From: Negativicutes bacterium
GTDB taxonomy: Bacteria > Bacillota_C > Negativicutes > Sporomusales_B > JARLHX01
Direction of reading: 5' to 3'
Assembly (NCBI GenBank): GCA_031292015.1
Contig: JARLHY010000016.1
Coordinates: forward strand, 1-33,143
Length of the DNA: 33,143 nt
This document shows positions 8,528-17,180 of this stretch, in pieces (positions within the stretch are counted from its first letter, which is position 1; each line of letters starts with the position of its first letter). The notes beneath the pieces were generated by a model that did not search any database, was not told the origin of the DNA, and saw only the letters and a program-made list of their open reading frames with translations. The position numbers were made by a program, and so were the translations under genes.

Positions 8528-10372
8528 TTACTTCTTTTCGTCGTCCACTACTTTATAATCCGCATCCACGACCTTCTCGTCATGGGGAGCGCCGTGTGGT
8601 TCGGCCCCGGGAGCCCCTTGCTGTTCGGCCCCTGGCCCTCCGGCCTGATTGTAGACCGCCGAGGTCAGCTCATACAGCGGCTTGGTCAGTTCTTCCGTGT
8701 CGGCTTTGATCTTCTCGATATCGGTGCCTTTGAGGGTTTCCTTCAGCTTGTCGGCCGCCTGCTGCACTTTTTCCACCAGAGCCTTGTCAGCTTTGTCGCC
8801 CAGGTCCTTGATCGTCTTCTCTGCCTGGTAGACAAGCGAATCGGCACTGTTGCGGGCTTCGACCTCATCCCGCCGTTTTTTGTCCTCGGCGGCGTGGGCT
8901 TCGCCCTCCTTCACCATCCGCTCGACTTCGTCCTTGGACAGTCCGCCGGAAGAAGTGATGGTGATTTTCTGTTCCTTGCCTGTTCCCAGATCTTTGGCCG
9001 AAACATGGACAATGCCGTTGGCGTCGATATCAAAGGTGACTTCAATCCGAGGCACGCCCCGCGGCGCCGGCGGGATACCGGACAGTTCAAACCGGCCGAG
9101 GGTCTTGTTGGCTGAGGCCATTTCCCGCTCGCCCTGCAGCACATGGATATCCACTGAAGGCTGGTTGTCGGCAGCGGTGGAGAAGGTCTGGCTTTTGGCG
9201 GAAGGAATGGTCGTGTTGCGCTCGATGATTTTGGTGAATACCCCGCCCAGCGTCTCGATCCCCAGCGACAGCGGAGTGACGTCAAGCAGCAGGACATCCT
9301 TGACTTCCCCGGTCAGCACGCCGGCCTGGATGGCGGCGCCCACAGCCACGCACTCGTCAGGGTTGATGCCCCGGTGCGGCTCCTTGCCCAGGAATTTTTT
9401 GATGGCTTCCTGGACGGCGGGAATACGGGTGGAACCGCCGACAAGGATGATTTTATCGATTTCTTTCGCACTCAGACCGGAATCGGAGAGAGCCTGACGG
9501 GTCGGCCCCATTGTGGCCTCCACCAGATCGGCGGTCAGTTCCTCGAATTTGGCTCTGGTGAGATTGATGTCAAGATGCTTCGGTCCCGACTGATCGGCGG
9601 TAATGAACGGCAGATTGATGTTGGTGGACAACACTCCGGACAGCTCGATCTTGGCTTTTTCGGACGCTTCCTTCAGCCGCTGCATCGCCATGCGGTCCCC
9701 GGAGAGGTCGACCCCGGATTCTTTCTTAAATTCGGCCACCAGCCAATGCATCACCCGGTCGTCAAAATCGTCGCCGCCCAGCCGGCCGTTGCCGCTGGTG
9801 GCTTTGACTTCAAACACGCCGTCGCCCAACTCGAGAATCGACACATCAAAGGTGCCTCCGCCCAGGTCGAACACTAGGATGGTATGGTCTTCACCCTTGT
9901 CGAGACCGTAGGCCAGGGCTGCAGCGGTGGGTTCGTTGATAATCCGCAGTACTTCCAGTCCGGCGATGGAGCCGGCGTCCTTGGTGGCCTGGCGCTGGCT
10001 GTCGCTGAAATAGGCGGGAACGGTGATGACCGCCTTGGTAATCTTTTCACCCAGATACGCTTCGGCGTCGGTCTTCATTTTTTGCAGGACCATCGCCGAA
10101 ATTTCCTGGGGTGTATAATCTTTGTCATCAATGCGAACCTTGTGATTGGTGCCCATTTGCCGTTTGATGGAGCTGATCGTCCTGTCGGGATTGGATACTG
10201 CCTGACGTTTGGCCAGTTGGCCCACCAGGCGTTCCCCTGTTTTCGAAAATCCGACCACCGATGGAGTCAGCCGGCTTCCCTCGGCGTTGGCGATAACCAC
10301 CGGCTCGCCGCCCTCCATGAATGCCACCACCGAGTTGGTGGTACCCAGGTCTATACCAATTACTTTTGCCAT
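8528..10372 (-). CDS. dnaK: chaperone DnaK (Hsp70)
   Basis: A 614-aa Hsp70. The N-terminal ATPase domain shows [27 protein letters not shown] and [15 protein letters not shown]. The interdomain linker [19 protein letters not shown] is followed by the beta-sandwich peptide-binding domain and helical lid. The tail is charged ([14 protein letters not shown]). The length is typical of Gram-positive DnaK. AAGGGGG lies about 9 nt before the ATG. Its neighbours are grpE upstream and dnaJ downstream, the standard chaperone set, all under the CIRCE operator ahead of hrcA. Confidence 0.98.
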   Translation of the reverse strand: MAKVIGIDLGTTNSVVAFMEGGEPVVIANAEGSRLTPSVVGFSKTGERLVGQLAKRQAVSNPDRTISSIKRQMGTNHKVRIDDKDYTPQEISAMVLQKMKTDAEAYLGEKITKAVITVPAYFSDSQRQATKDAGSIAGLEVLRIINEPTAAALAYGLDKGEDHTILVFDLGGGTFDVSILELGDGVFEVKATSGNGRLGGDDFDDRVMHWLVAEFKKESGVDLSGDRMAMQRLKEASEKAKIELSGVLSTNINLPFITADQSGPKHLDINLTRAKFEELTADLVEATMGPTRQALSDSGLSAKEIDKIILVGGSTRIPAVQEAIKKFLGKEPHRGINPDECVAVGAAIQAGVLTGEVKDVLLLDVTPLSLGIETLGGVFTKIIERNTTIPSAKSQTFSTAADNQPSVDIHVLQGEREMASANKTLGRFELSGIPPAPRGVPRIEVTFDIDANGIVHVSAKDLGTGKEQKITITSSGGLSKDEVERMVKEGEAHAAEDKKRRDEVEARNSADSLVYQAEKTIKDLGDKADKALVEKVQQAADKLKETLKGTDIEKIKADTEELTKPLYELTSAVYNQAGGPGAEQQGAPGAEPHGAPHDEKVVDADYKVVDDEKK

Positions 10373-10413
10373 ATTGTATTCCCCCTTAGCTAAATATGCA
10401 ATCTATGAAACAG

Positions 10414-10971
10414 TTAACTGTTGCTTACAACCTGCACCATGCTGGCCCGCAGCACTTTACCGCCGACAGTGTAGCCCTTCTGCAGCTCTTGCACCACCAG
10501 GCCGTCAGGCTGGCCTGCGTCCTCGACCCGCATCACCGCCTCATGCAGCGCCGGATCAAACTGGGCGCCCACCGCGACGATCGCTTTAATCCCAAGACCG
10601 TCCAGGATATGGATAAACTGGCGGTAAACCAGCTCCACCCCGGTCCGTAACTGTCCGGCATCGTCCGACGCAACCGCCAGAGCCCTTTCAAAATTGTCCA
10701 GTACCGGCAAGAGCTGAGTGACAATACCGCCGGTAACCACCTGGGACATTTCTTCCTTTTCCTGCCGGGTGCGCCGCCGGAAATTATCGAAATCGGCCTG
10801 GAGCCTCAGCAGCCTGTTGTTCATTTCCTCCAGCAGGCGGTTTTTCTCGTCAAGGGCTATGGCCATCTCGCCGATATCGGCTTTATCGAAGCATATTTCC
10901 CCTTTATCCTGGCCTTCCTCGGCCATCGCGGCGTCATTTTCCTGTTCGGTCTTTTGCTTATCATCATTCAT
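10414..10971 (-). CDS. grpE: nucleotide exchange factor GrpE
   Basis: A 185-aa DnaK nucleotide-exchange factor. An acidic, low-complexity N-terminus (about residues 1-30) leads into the long dimerising helix (NRLLRLQADFDNFRRRTRQEKEE) and the beta-rich C-terminal domain with GVELVYRQFIHILDGLGI and FDPALHEAV, which are conserved GrpE signatures. It starts 19 nt after the group III chaperonin gene and ends 41 nt before dnaK. A GAGGTG box lies about 9 nt before the ATG. Confidence 0.97.
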   Translation of the reverse strand: MNDDKQKTEQENDAAMAEEGQDKGEICFDKADIGEMAIALDEKNRLLEEMNNRLLRLQADFDNFRRRTRQEKEEMSQVVTGGIVTQLLPVLDNFERALAVASDDAGQLRTGVELVYRQFIHILDGLGIKAIVAVGAQFDPALHEAVMRVEDAGQPDGLVVQELQKGYTVGGKVLRASMVQVVSNS

Positions 10972-10990
10972 TTTTCATTTCACCTCACGG

Positions 10991-12577
10991 TTAAAAATCC
11001 GGCATGGTAGCGGCACCCGCGGCATCCGGTTTCACCGCGTTAGCTCCTTCGTCCTTCTTCTTGATGATGGTGTCGATCCGCAATATAGCCACGGCAACTT
11101 CGCCGGCCGCCTTGATTGCGTGCAGTTTCACCGGCACCGGGTCAACCACCCCGCGGGCGAGCATATCGGCAACCGCTCCGCTGTCGCAGTCGATGCCCAG
11201 GGAGTCGCAGTTCGCGCCGGCCTGAGCCGCCAGAACCTCTTCCACCTTCTCCAGCGGATTATAGCCTGCGTTTTCGACGATCTGGGCCAGCGGCCGCTTC
11301 AGTGCGTTCACCACGCAGTCAACACCGTACGCCGCCATCCCTTTGATGTTCTCCCGGGACTTTTCCACCTCACGGGCCACGGCGATTTCCACCGACCCGC
11401 CGCCTGGTACATAGCCGCCTTTTGCTGCCGCCTGCACACTGGCGGCAGCATCCTTGGCGATCCGTTCCCGCTCGCCGACAACCTCCTCGGTCGCCGCCCC
11501 CACCAAAATGGTCGCCATCGGCTTGCCCTTGCCGCCCAGGATCCGTACCTGCTCCAGTTTCTCGTCCTCGAATACCTTTTCGGCAAACCCCAGGTATTTT
11601 TGCAGATCGGCCAGTTCCTTCTTCAGTCCGGTGCGCTTGATCACTCTGGCACCGCTGTGTTCGGCCGCCCGCCGCATATCTTTCGTGGAAACCCGCTGTA
11701 CCACCATGATCCCGGCGTCGGTCAAAATTTCTTCCGCCGAGTCGTGGACGCCGCGATCCACCAGGACCACTTTCACGCCAAGCTCGACGATTTTCTTCAC
11801 ATTCAGTTTGAACTCTTCCTGCAGGTCGACATAGCGCTTGAAACCCGTTTCGGTACCCAGCGCCTCGTCTTCAACTTCCTCAGGCTCCAGGGCGTCGTCC
11901 ACCAAAAGCAGCGTCGCGTCCTTGCTTTCCTGCGGCATGTCCTTGTTCATCCGCTCTTTATCGACAATTACGCCAAGGAAGACCTCGTTCTCGGCCCCCT
12001 CTTCAGCGGTTATAATGTCCGACAGTTTGAAATTGGACTCATTCAATTTTGCCAGACCGATAAGCTTGGCGGCGGCGACCACCAGTTCGGCGATATCCCG
12101 GTGCTCACGCCCGGCGATCATAGCGATATTGCCGAGAATGGGATCGTCGATATCCCGGACCTGCCGGCCCCGCGCTTTGACCTGCTCCGTTGCTGTGCTG
12201 ATCCCCTGCTTGATTCCCTCGATAACCCTGGCCACCGGCACTCCGCGGAGCACCTGGCCGACCCCTTCGGACACCAGTCCGCCGGCCATGATAGTGGCCG
12301 TGGTGGTCCCGTCGCCGACTTCGGCCTGCTGGGCCTTGGCAATATTAATCAACATTTTGGCGGCAGGGTGATTGACATCCATTTTATCCAAAATGGTAAC
12401 TCCATCATTGGTGATGATGACCTCGCCAAAACGATCCACCAGCATGGTATCCAGCCCTTTGGGGCCGATGGTGCCTTCAACCGCAGCCGTAATCGCGCGA
12501 ACCGCGTTGGCGTTGGTTAAGAGCGCTGCCAGCCGCTCATCGACTTCGGCGCCGCTCCCGGCCTGTTTGAAATTCAT
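10991..12577 (-). CDS. group III (archaeal-type, bacterial) chaperonin, TCP-1/cpn60 family
   Basis: A 528-aa chaperonin that resembles archaeal thermosome subunits rather than GroEL: EGTIGPKGLDTMLVDRFG, NDGVTILDKM (57-66), the ATP/Mg motif GDGTTTATIMAGG (88-100), YVPGGGSVEIA and RIDTIIKKKDEGAN near the C-terminus are thermosome-type. The tail ends TMPDF rather than in GGM repeats. Known context: such genes occur in a few bacteria, notably Carboxydothermus hydrogenoformans, in the dnaK operon, and were named group III chaperonins (Techtmann and Robb). Here it sits between hrcA (127-nt gap) and grpE (19-nt gap), so CIRCE/HrcA control is inferred. It should form a double ring with a built-in lid and need no GroES. 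AGGGGG precedes the ATG. Confidence 0.95.
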   Translation of the reverse strand: MNFKQAGSGAEVDERLAALLTNANAVRAITAAVEGTIGPKGLDTMLVDRFGEVIITNDGVTILDKMDVNHPAAKMLINIAKAQQAEVGDGTTTATIMAGGLVSEGVGQVLRGVPVARVIEGIKQGISTATEQVKARGRQVRDIDDPILGNIAMIAGREHRDIAELVVAAAKLIGLAKLNESNFKLSDIITAEEGAENEVFLGVIVDKERMNKDMPQESKDATLLLVDDALEPEEVEDEALGTETGFKRYVDLQEEFKLNVKKIVELGVKVVLVDRGVHDSAEEILTDAGIMVVQRVSTKDMRRAAEHSGARVIKRTGLKKELADLQKYLGFAEKVFEDEKLEQVRILGGKGKPMATILVGAATEEVVGERERIAKDAAASVQAAAKGGYVPGGGSVEIAVAREVEKSRENIKGMAAYGVDCVVNALKRPLAQIVENAGYNPLEKVEEVLAAQAGANCDSLGIDCDSGAVADMLARGVVDPVPVKLHAIKAAGEVAVAILRIDTIIKKKDEGANAVKPDAAGAATMPDF

Positions 12578-12673
12578 TCCGTTTCCCCCTATATCTTATT
12601 CTTGTCTAACCCGGCTTTATGTATGAGTGCGTAGCCGCGGGACAAACTTCACGCTGGGTTAAAACAGCCGAAC

Positions 12674-12699
12674 CCGGACAGACCATTCCGTCTGCCCGG
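12674..12699 (-). other. hairpin between hrcA and the chaperonin gene
   Basis: CCGGACAGAC and GTCTGCCCGG pair with one mismatch around a 6-nt loop, 6 nt after the hrcA stop. Only a weak T stretch follows, so it may attenuate or process rather than fully terminate. Bases 12578-12670 show no promoter or second CIRCE that I can support. Confidence 0.45.
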
Positions 12700-12704
12700 C
12701 CCGG

Positions 12705-13733
12705 TTACAATTTGTATTTCTTGAGAATATCCCCCAGATGGCGATGCATAAACTCCAGGACCGAGATGATCTTGCCATATTCCATCCTGGTGGGGCCCAG
12801 CACCGCCAGGGTGCCGATTTCCTGTCCATCGACGCGGTAGGTGGCCTGGACCATGGAACAGTCCTGAATACCGCTGTACTTGTTCTCCCGGCCGATGGTA
12901 ACAACCACGCCATCGCCGCCTTTCATATGGAGAATGTCGTACAGCAGCTTTTCTTCCTCCAGCATCGTCAGCAAACCCTTGATTCTATCGACATCACGGA
13001 ATTCCGGCTGATTGAAAAGCTGAGTGGTGCCGCCGAGATAGACCCGCTCGGTTTTGTCAGTCACCAGCGCCTGGCGCAGAATAGTCAGCGCAGCCTCAAA
13101 CAACACGGGATTGGTCAGGATATCCTGCTTGACTTCCCGCAGCAGTGAAGATTTGATATCGCTGAAGGACAATCCTGCCAGGCGGCCGTTGATGCTTTGC
13201 GCGATCTCCTGCAGGTCCTGCCAGGAAGTCCCTGTCGGGATATCGATCACCTTATTTTCCAGGAAACCGGCGTCACTCACCACCACGACAATCGCCCGGT
13301 GGTCATCCAGCGGCAGAAACTGCAGATATTTGAAAGTGGAAGTAGACATCTGCGGCGCCAGGACCAGTGAAACATTGTGGGTCATGCGGGAAATGATCTT
13401 GGCTGTCTCCTGAAATACTTCCTCGATGTTTCTGACTTTGGCTTCATACCAACTTGTGATCAGGGCAATATCCTTATCGGAGATCTTCGGCATATTCAAC
13501 AGGCAGTCGACATAAAAGCGGTAACCGCTCGGCGACGGAATTCGGCCGGCGGAGGTATGCGGCTGTTCCAGATAGCCGAGTATTTCCAGGTCGGCCATCT
13601 CGTTGCGGATGGTGGCCGGACTCAGCCCCATCCCTGCTTTCCGGGCGATGGTGCGCGATCCGATCGGTTCGGCTGTCGTAATATAGTCATCGACGATGGC
13701 TTGAAGAATTTTTCGTTTCCGTTCATCAAGCAT
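12705..13733 (-). CDS. hrcA: heat-inducible transcription repressor HrcA
   Basis: A 342-aa repressor that binds CIRCE and is released on heat shock when its folding falters. The N-terminal winged helix-turn-helix is visible (MLDERKRKILQAIVDDYITTAEPIGSRTIA and LSPATIRNEMADLEILGYLEQPHTSAGRIPS). A GAF-like and dimerisation region fills the rest. GGAGGAG precedes the ATG at 13733, and a perfect CIRCE lies 22 nt upstream of it, giving autoregulation. It is the first gene of the heat-shock operon. In Bacillus HrcA activity depends on GroEL; no groEL is seen in this window. Confidence 0.97.
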   Translation of the reverse strand: MLDERKRKILQAIVDDYITTAEPIGSRTIARKAGMGLSPATIRNEMADLEILGYLEQPHTSAGRIPSPSGYRFYVDCLLNMPKISDKDIALITSWYEAKVRNIEEVFQETAKIISRMTHNVSLVLAPQMSTSTFKYLQFLPLDDHRAIVVVVSDAGFLENKVIDIPTGTSWQDLQEIAQSINGRLAGLSFSDIKSSLLREVKQDILTNPVLFEAALTILRQALVTDKTERVYLGGTTQLFNQPEFRDVDRIKGLLTMLEEEKLLYDILHMKGGDGVVVTIGRENKYSGIQDCSMVQATYRVDGQEIGTLAVLGPTRMEYGKIISVLEFMHRHLGDILKKYKL

Positions 13734-13754
13734 CAGCCATCTCCTCCTTCGTTG

Positions 13755-13781
13755 TTAGCACTCTACTCAATAGAGTGCTAA
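13755..13781 (-). promoter_or_regulatory. CIRCE operator (HrcA binding site)
   Basis: A perfect consensus inverted repeat: TTAGCACTC (13755-13763), 9-nt spacer, GAGTGCTAA (13773-13781). It lies just downstream of the -10 box and 22 nt before the hrcA ATG, where bound HrcA would block transcription of the whole operon. Confidence 0.97.
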
Positions 13782-13792
13782 CATCTATTAAA

Positions 13793-13821
13793 AAAATACC
13801 ATTCTGCTACGCCAATGTCAA
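13793..13821 (-). promoter_or_regulatory. sigma-A promoter of the hrcA-chaperone operon
   Basis: Minus strand: TTGACA (13821-13816), 17-nt spacer, TATTTT (13798-13793). The predicted start near 13786 places CIRCE at the very beginning of the transcript. Confidence 0.88.
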
Positions 13822-13857
13822 GAATAATACGCTATTTTTCCGCCGTTTAAATTGAAG

Positions 13858-13881
13858 AAAACCCGGCTTACACCGAGTTTT
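13858..13881 (-). terminator. intrinsic terminator after hemW
   Basis: AAAACCCGG and CCGAGTTTT pair with one mismatch around a 6-nt loop. A T-rich tract follows in the minus direction. It separates lepA-hemW from the hrcA promoter. Confidence 0.7.
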
Positions 13882-13902
13882 TCTTCACTCTTCAAAACCG
13901 GA

Positions 13903-15084
13903 TTATGTTTTAGGGTCAGGCAAAAACGCGCCAAAGACGACATTGCCGAATTTCATCCCGGTTACGGTGAGGCGGACGCTCTCTCCGTCCATGGCCAGCA
14001 GACCTTGTTGCGAGAGTTTTTCCAGCTCCCGGGCATAGCGGAGGCAAAAGCTTATTCCGAAATGATCGGTAAAATCCTGATACGACAGTCCTTGGGCCGT
14101 CCGCAGCGCCAAAAAGGCGTATTCGGCCATCGCCACAGCAGGCTCGGGGATTTCGCTGCATTCCAGCGGCTGTCGGCCTTGGCTGGCAGCCGCGATATAA
14201 CCGGCGATATCGGCGGTATTGGCCGACCGTTCCCCCCCGATAAACGAATGGGCCGCACTGCCCATACCGAGATAGGGGGAAAAACGCCAGTACTTCAGAT
14301 TATGGCGGCACTCGGCCCCCTTTTGCCCGTAGTTGGAGATTTCGTAGCGATGAAATCCGCGTTCCGGTAAAAAAGCCGCCGCCAGGTCGTACATTGCCGC
14401 CTCCTGGTCCTCGTCAGGCAGCGCTAGTCTGCCGGCCTGAAGATCGTGATAAAACGGTGTGCCTTCCTCGACCTTCAGCCCGTAAACCGAGATATGGCGG
14501 ACAGGCAGCGCCACCGCCTGCTCCAGATCGGCCCGGAAACTGCCGGCCGACTGTCCCGGCAGACCATACATCAGGTCGACGCTGATATTGTCAAACCCGC
14601 CGGCCGCCGCTTCTTCCACCGCCCGGACGGCTTCGGCCGCGTCGTGAATCCGGCCGGCCGCGGCCAGCACATGATCATCGAAAGATTGCACGCCGATACT
14701 GAGCCGGTTTAGGCCCAGCCCCCGCAGATCTGTCAGTTTTCCGCCGTCCAATGTCCCTGGGTTGGCCTCCAGCGTCACCTCGGCCCCGGCCTCAAGCCGG
14801 CAGCAGCGCTGCAGACAGGAGACCACCCGTTCCAGCTGCCTCAGCGGCAGCAGCGAAGGCGTGCCGCCGCCGAAATACACCGTATCGACGGCATGGGCGG
14901 ACAAAATACCGCCTTTGCCGGTAATCTCCCGGCACAAGGCGGTGGTATAATCCTCCATTAGCGACTCCATGCCGGCGCTGGACGGAAAATCGCAGTACAG
15001 GCACTTGCGGCGGCAGAAGGGGATGTGAATGTACACACCCAGATTGGGACGACTTTCGTTCCACGCCGCTTCTGTCTTCTTCAT
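13903..15084 (-). CDS. hemW: radical SAM heme chaperone HemW
   Basis: A 393-aa radical-SAM protein of the HemN-like family. The [4Fe-4S] motif is C24-x3-C28-x2-C31 (PFCRRKCLYCDF). Phe33 follows instead of the fourth cysteine of true coproporphyrinogen dehydrogenase HemN, which marks HemW, a heme-binding protein thought to deliver heme. YFGGGTPSLL and LNRLSIGVQSFDDHVL are family motifs, and a HemN C-terminal domain follows. GGAG lies 8 nt before the ATG. It starts 15 nt after lepA, the conserved order in Firmicutes. Older annotations call it an oxygen-independent coproporphyrinogen oxidase; the Phe and the length argue against that. Confidence 0.93.
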   Translation of the reverse strand: MKKTEAAWNESRPNLGVYIHIPFCRRKCLYCDFPSSAGMESLMEDYTTALCREITGKGGILSAHAVDTVYFGGGTPSLLPLRQLERVVSCLQRCCRLEAGAEVTLEANPGTLDGGKLTDLRGLGLNRLSIGVQSFDDHVLAAAGRIHDAAEAVRAVEEAAAGGFDNISVDLMYGLPGQSAGSFRADLEQAVALPVRHISVYGLKVEEGTPFYHDLQAGRLALPDEDQEAAMYDLAAAFLPERGFHRYEISNYGQKGAECRHNLKYWRFSPYLGMGSAAHSFIGGERSANTADIAGYIAAASQGRQPLECSEIPEPAVAMAEYAFLALRTAQGLSYQDFTDHFGISFCLRYARELEKLSQQGLLAMDGESVRLTVTGMKFGNVVFGAFLPDPKT

Positions 15085-15099
15085 CCCAGCATCTCCGTA

Positions 15100-16896
15100 C
15101 TAATCCATTTTCAAGATAGCCATAAACGCTTCCTGGGGTATCTCGACACTGCCGACCTGCTTCATGCGCTTCTTGCCCTCTTTTTGCTTCTCCAGCAGCT
15201 TGCGCTTGCGGGTGATGTCCCCGCCGTAACATTTGGCCAGCACGTCCTTGCGCATCGCCCGCACCGTTTCCCGGGCAATAACCTTGCTGCCGATGGCGGC
15301 CTGGATCGGGATTTCAAACATCTGCCGCGGGATAATCCCCCGCAGCTTTTCCACCAGCTGGCGCCCACGGTATACCGACCTGTCGGTGTGGACGATGGCG
15401 CTCAGGGCATCCACCGGTTCTCCGTTGAGCATGATATCAAGCTTGACCAGATCGGATTCCTTGTAGCCGATAAGCTCGTAATCCAGCGAGGCATAGCCCC
15501 GGGTGGACGACTTCAGGCGGTCGAAATAGTCATAGATGATCTCGCTCAGCGGCAGCTCGTAGGTCAGCATGACCCTGGTGGTGTCCAGATACTTCATATC
15601 CTTGAATTCGCCTCGTTTTTCCTGGGACAGTTCCATGACGCTGCCGACAAAATCGTTGGGAACGATCACCGTGGCTTTCACATACGGTTCGTGGATGCGT
15701 TCGATAACCTGCGGGGTGGGCATCCGGGACGGATTGTCGATCTCGATGACTTCCCCGTTGGTTTTATATACCTTGTAAATAACGTTGGGCGCGGTGGTGA
15801 TCAGGGAAAGATTGTATTCCCGCTCCAGCCGTTCCTTGACAACATCCATATGGAGCAAGCCAAGGAACCCGCAGCGGAAGCCGAACCCCAGCGCCACCGA
15901 AGTCTCCGGTTCGAACACCAGCGAAGCGTCGTTCAGTTTGAGTTTTTCCAGGGCGTCGCGCAGTGTTTCATATTCATTGCTCTCCACCGGATACAGGCCG
16001 CAATAAACCATGGAGGTCACCTTGCGGTATCCGGGAAGAGGTTCGCTCACCGGCCGGTCGGCGTCAGTCACCGTGTCGCCAACCCTCGAATCTTTTACAT
16101 TCTTGATGCTGGCCGCCAAAAAGCCAACCTGGCCCGGGCCCAGTTCATCGACAGTGGTCAACGCCGGCCGGAATACGCCCACCTCGTTGACCTCAAATTT
16201 TTTGTCGGTAGCCATCATCTTGATCTTCATCCCGGGGGTGATCCGCCCTTCCATCACCCGGACATAAACGATAACCCCTTTGTACGAATCAAAGTGGGAA
16301 TCAAAAATCAGCGCCTTCAAAGGGGCGTCACCGTCGCCAGTGGGCGGCGGGATTTTCTTGACGATGGCTTCCAGTACCTCGGCCACCCCGACCCCGGTCT
16401 TGGCGCTGGTCATAACCGCCTCGGAGGTATCCAGGCCGATGACCTCTTCGATTTCGTGCATCACCTTATGCGGATCGGCACTGGGCAGGTCGATTTTGTT
16501 GATCACCGGAATGATCTCCAGATCATGTTCCAGCGCCAGATAGACGTTAGCCAGCGTCTGGGCCTCGATTCCCTGAGCCGCGTCCACCACCAGCAGCGCT
16601 CCCTCGCAGGCCGCGAGGCTGCGGGACACTTCGTAGGTAAAATCAACATGGCCTGGAGTATCGATAAGGTTAAGCATATAGGTCTCGCCGTTTTGTGCCG
16701 TGTATTGAAGCTGAACGGCCTGGGCTTTGATGGTGATGCCGCGCTCCCGTTCCAGATCCATCTGGTCGAGCACCTGCTCTTCCATTTCCCGGGCCGAGAG
16801 GGTCCCGGTCTGTTCCAGCAGTCGGTCGGCGAGCGTCGATTTACCGTGATCGATATGGGCAATGATCGAAAAATTGCGGATGTTAGCCGTGTTCAT
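15100..16896 (-). CDS. lepA: translation elongation factor 4 (LepA)
   Basis: A 598-aa translational GTPase that associates with ribosomes and affects initiation, back-translocation and ribosome biogenesis. G1 is [13 protein letters not shown] (residues 13-25), G3 is DTPGHVDF and G4 is NKID. The domain II, EF-G-like domain V and LepA-specific C-terminal domain follow ([26 protein letters not shown]). The length is typical. GAGG lies about 10 nt before the ATG. It is transcribed from a sigma-A promoter through a structured leader of about 110 nt, and is followed at once by hemW. Confidence 0.98.
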   Translation of the reverse strand: MNTANIRNFSIIAHIDHGKSTLADRLLEQTGTLSAREMEEQVLDQMDLERERGITIKAQAVQLQYTAQNGETYMLNLIDTPGHVDFTYEVSRSLAACEGALLVVDAAQGIEAQTLANVYLALEHDLEIIPVINKIDLPSADPHKVMHEIEEVIGLDTSEAVMTSAKTGVGVAEVLEAIVKKIPPPTGDGDAPLKALIFDSHFDSYKGVIVYVRVMEGRITPGMKIKMMATDKKFEVNEVGVFRPALTTVDELGPGQVGFLAASIKNVKDSRVGDTVTDADRPVSEPLPGYRKVTSMVYCGLYPVESNEYETLRDALEKLKLNDASLVFEPETSVALGFGFRCGFLGLLHMDVVKERLEREYNLSLITTAPNVIYKVYKTNGEVIEIDNPSRMPTPQVIERIHEPYVKATVIVPNDFVGSVMELSQEKRGEFKDMKYLDTTRVMLTYELPLSEIIYDYFDRLKSSTRGYASLDYELIGYKESDLVKLDIMLNGEPVDALSAIVHTDRSVYRGRQLVEKLRGIIPRQMFEIPIQAAIGSKVIARETVRAMRKDVLAKCYGGDITRKRKLLEKQKEGKKRMKQVGSVEIPQEAFMAILKMD

Positions 16897-17009
16897 AGGA
16901 CAATTTCCTCTCCCATGGCAGATTACTTTCTCAATGATATAGTGTGCTATATCCAGCCGGATACCCCCGCGTCCGTTGCCACCGGTGGCCCGAGGGGGTC
17001 TTTTTGCCG
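16897..17009 (-). other. structured 5' leader of lepA
   Basis: Between the predicted start (about 17009) and the lepA ATG three stems can be drawn on the transcript. A long-range ACCCCC/GGGGGT pairing encloses GCCACCGGTGGC; then ATCC-GGCT-GGAT; then GATATAG-CACA-CTATATC (16953-16936). It matches no riboswitch or ribosomal leader that I recognise. Read on the plus strand the first stem ends in GGGGGTCTTTTT, so it could instead be a plus-strand terminator. Confidence 0.45.
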
Positions 17010-17015
17010 TGATTT

Positions 17016-17045
17016 ATTATAGTATACATCATAGCCCGCAGTCAA
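17016..17045 (-). promoter_or_regulatory. sigma-A promoter of lepA-hemW
   Basis: Minus strand: TTGACT (17045-17040), 18-nt spacer, perfect TATAAT (17021-17016), about 120 nt before the lepA ATG. Confidence 0.75.
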
Positions 17046-17078
17046 TTCAAAGGTTTCCGCCGCCGGCCGGCAGCAGAA

Positions 17079-17103
17079 AGGTTCTGCCTGAGCGGCAGAA
17101 CCT
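17079..17103 (-). terminator. probable terminator after the chemotaxis receptor gene
   Basis: A perfect 10-bp stem, AGGTTCTGCC/GGCAGAACCT, with a 5-nt loop, 78 nt after the receptor stop. The T-run that follows is short (TTCT), so termination strength is uncertain. Confidence 0.6.
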
Positions 17104-17180
17104 GATGGATACCGGATATTGTTCTCATGTCTGGCTATTACAACACCAAAGTTCCTCTGCCGGTATGTCGAGCCGGCTCT

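Noticed and set aside
10718..12520. 600-codon open frame on the plus strand
   Set aside because: Antisense to grpE and the group III chaperonin; a shadow frame.
15025..17022. 665-codon open frame on the plus strand
   Set aside because: It lies antisense to lepA and hemW, whose products are unmistakable. It has no recognisable domain and reflects GC-rich codon bias of the true strand.
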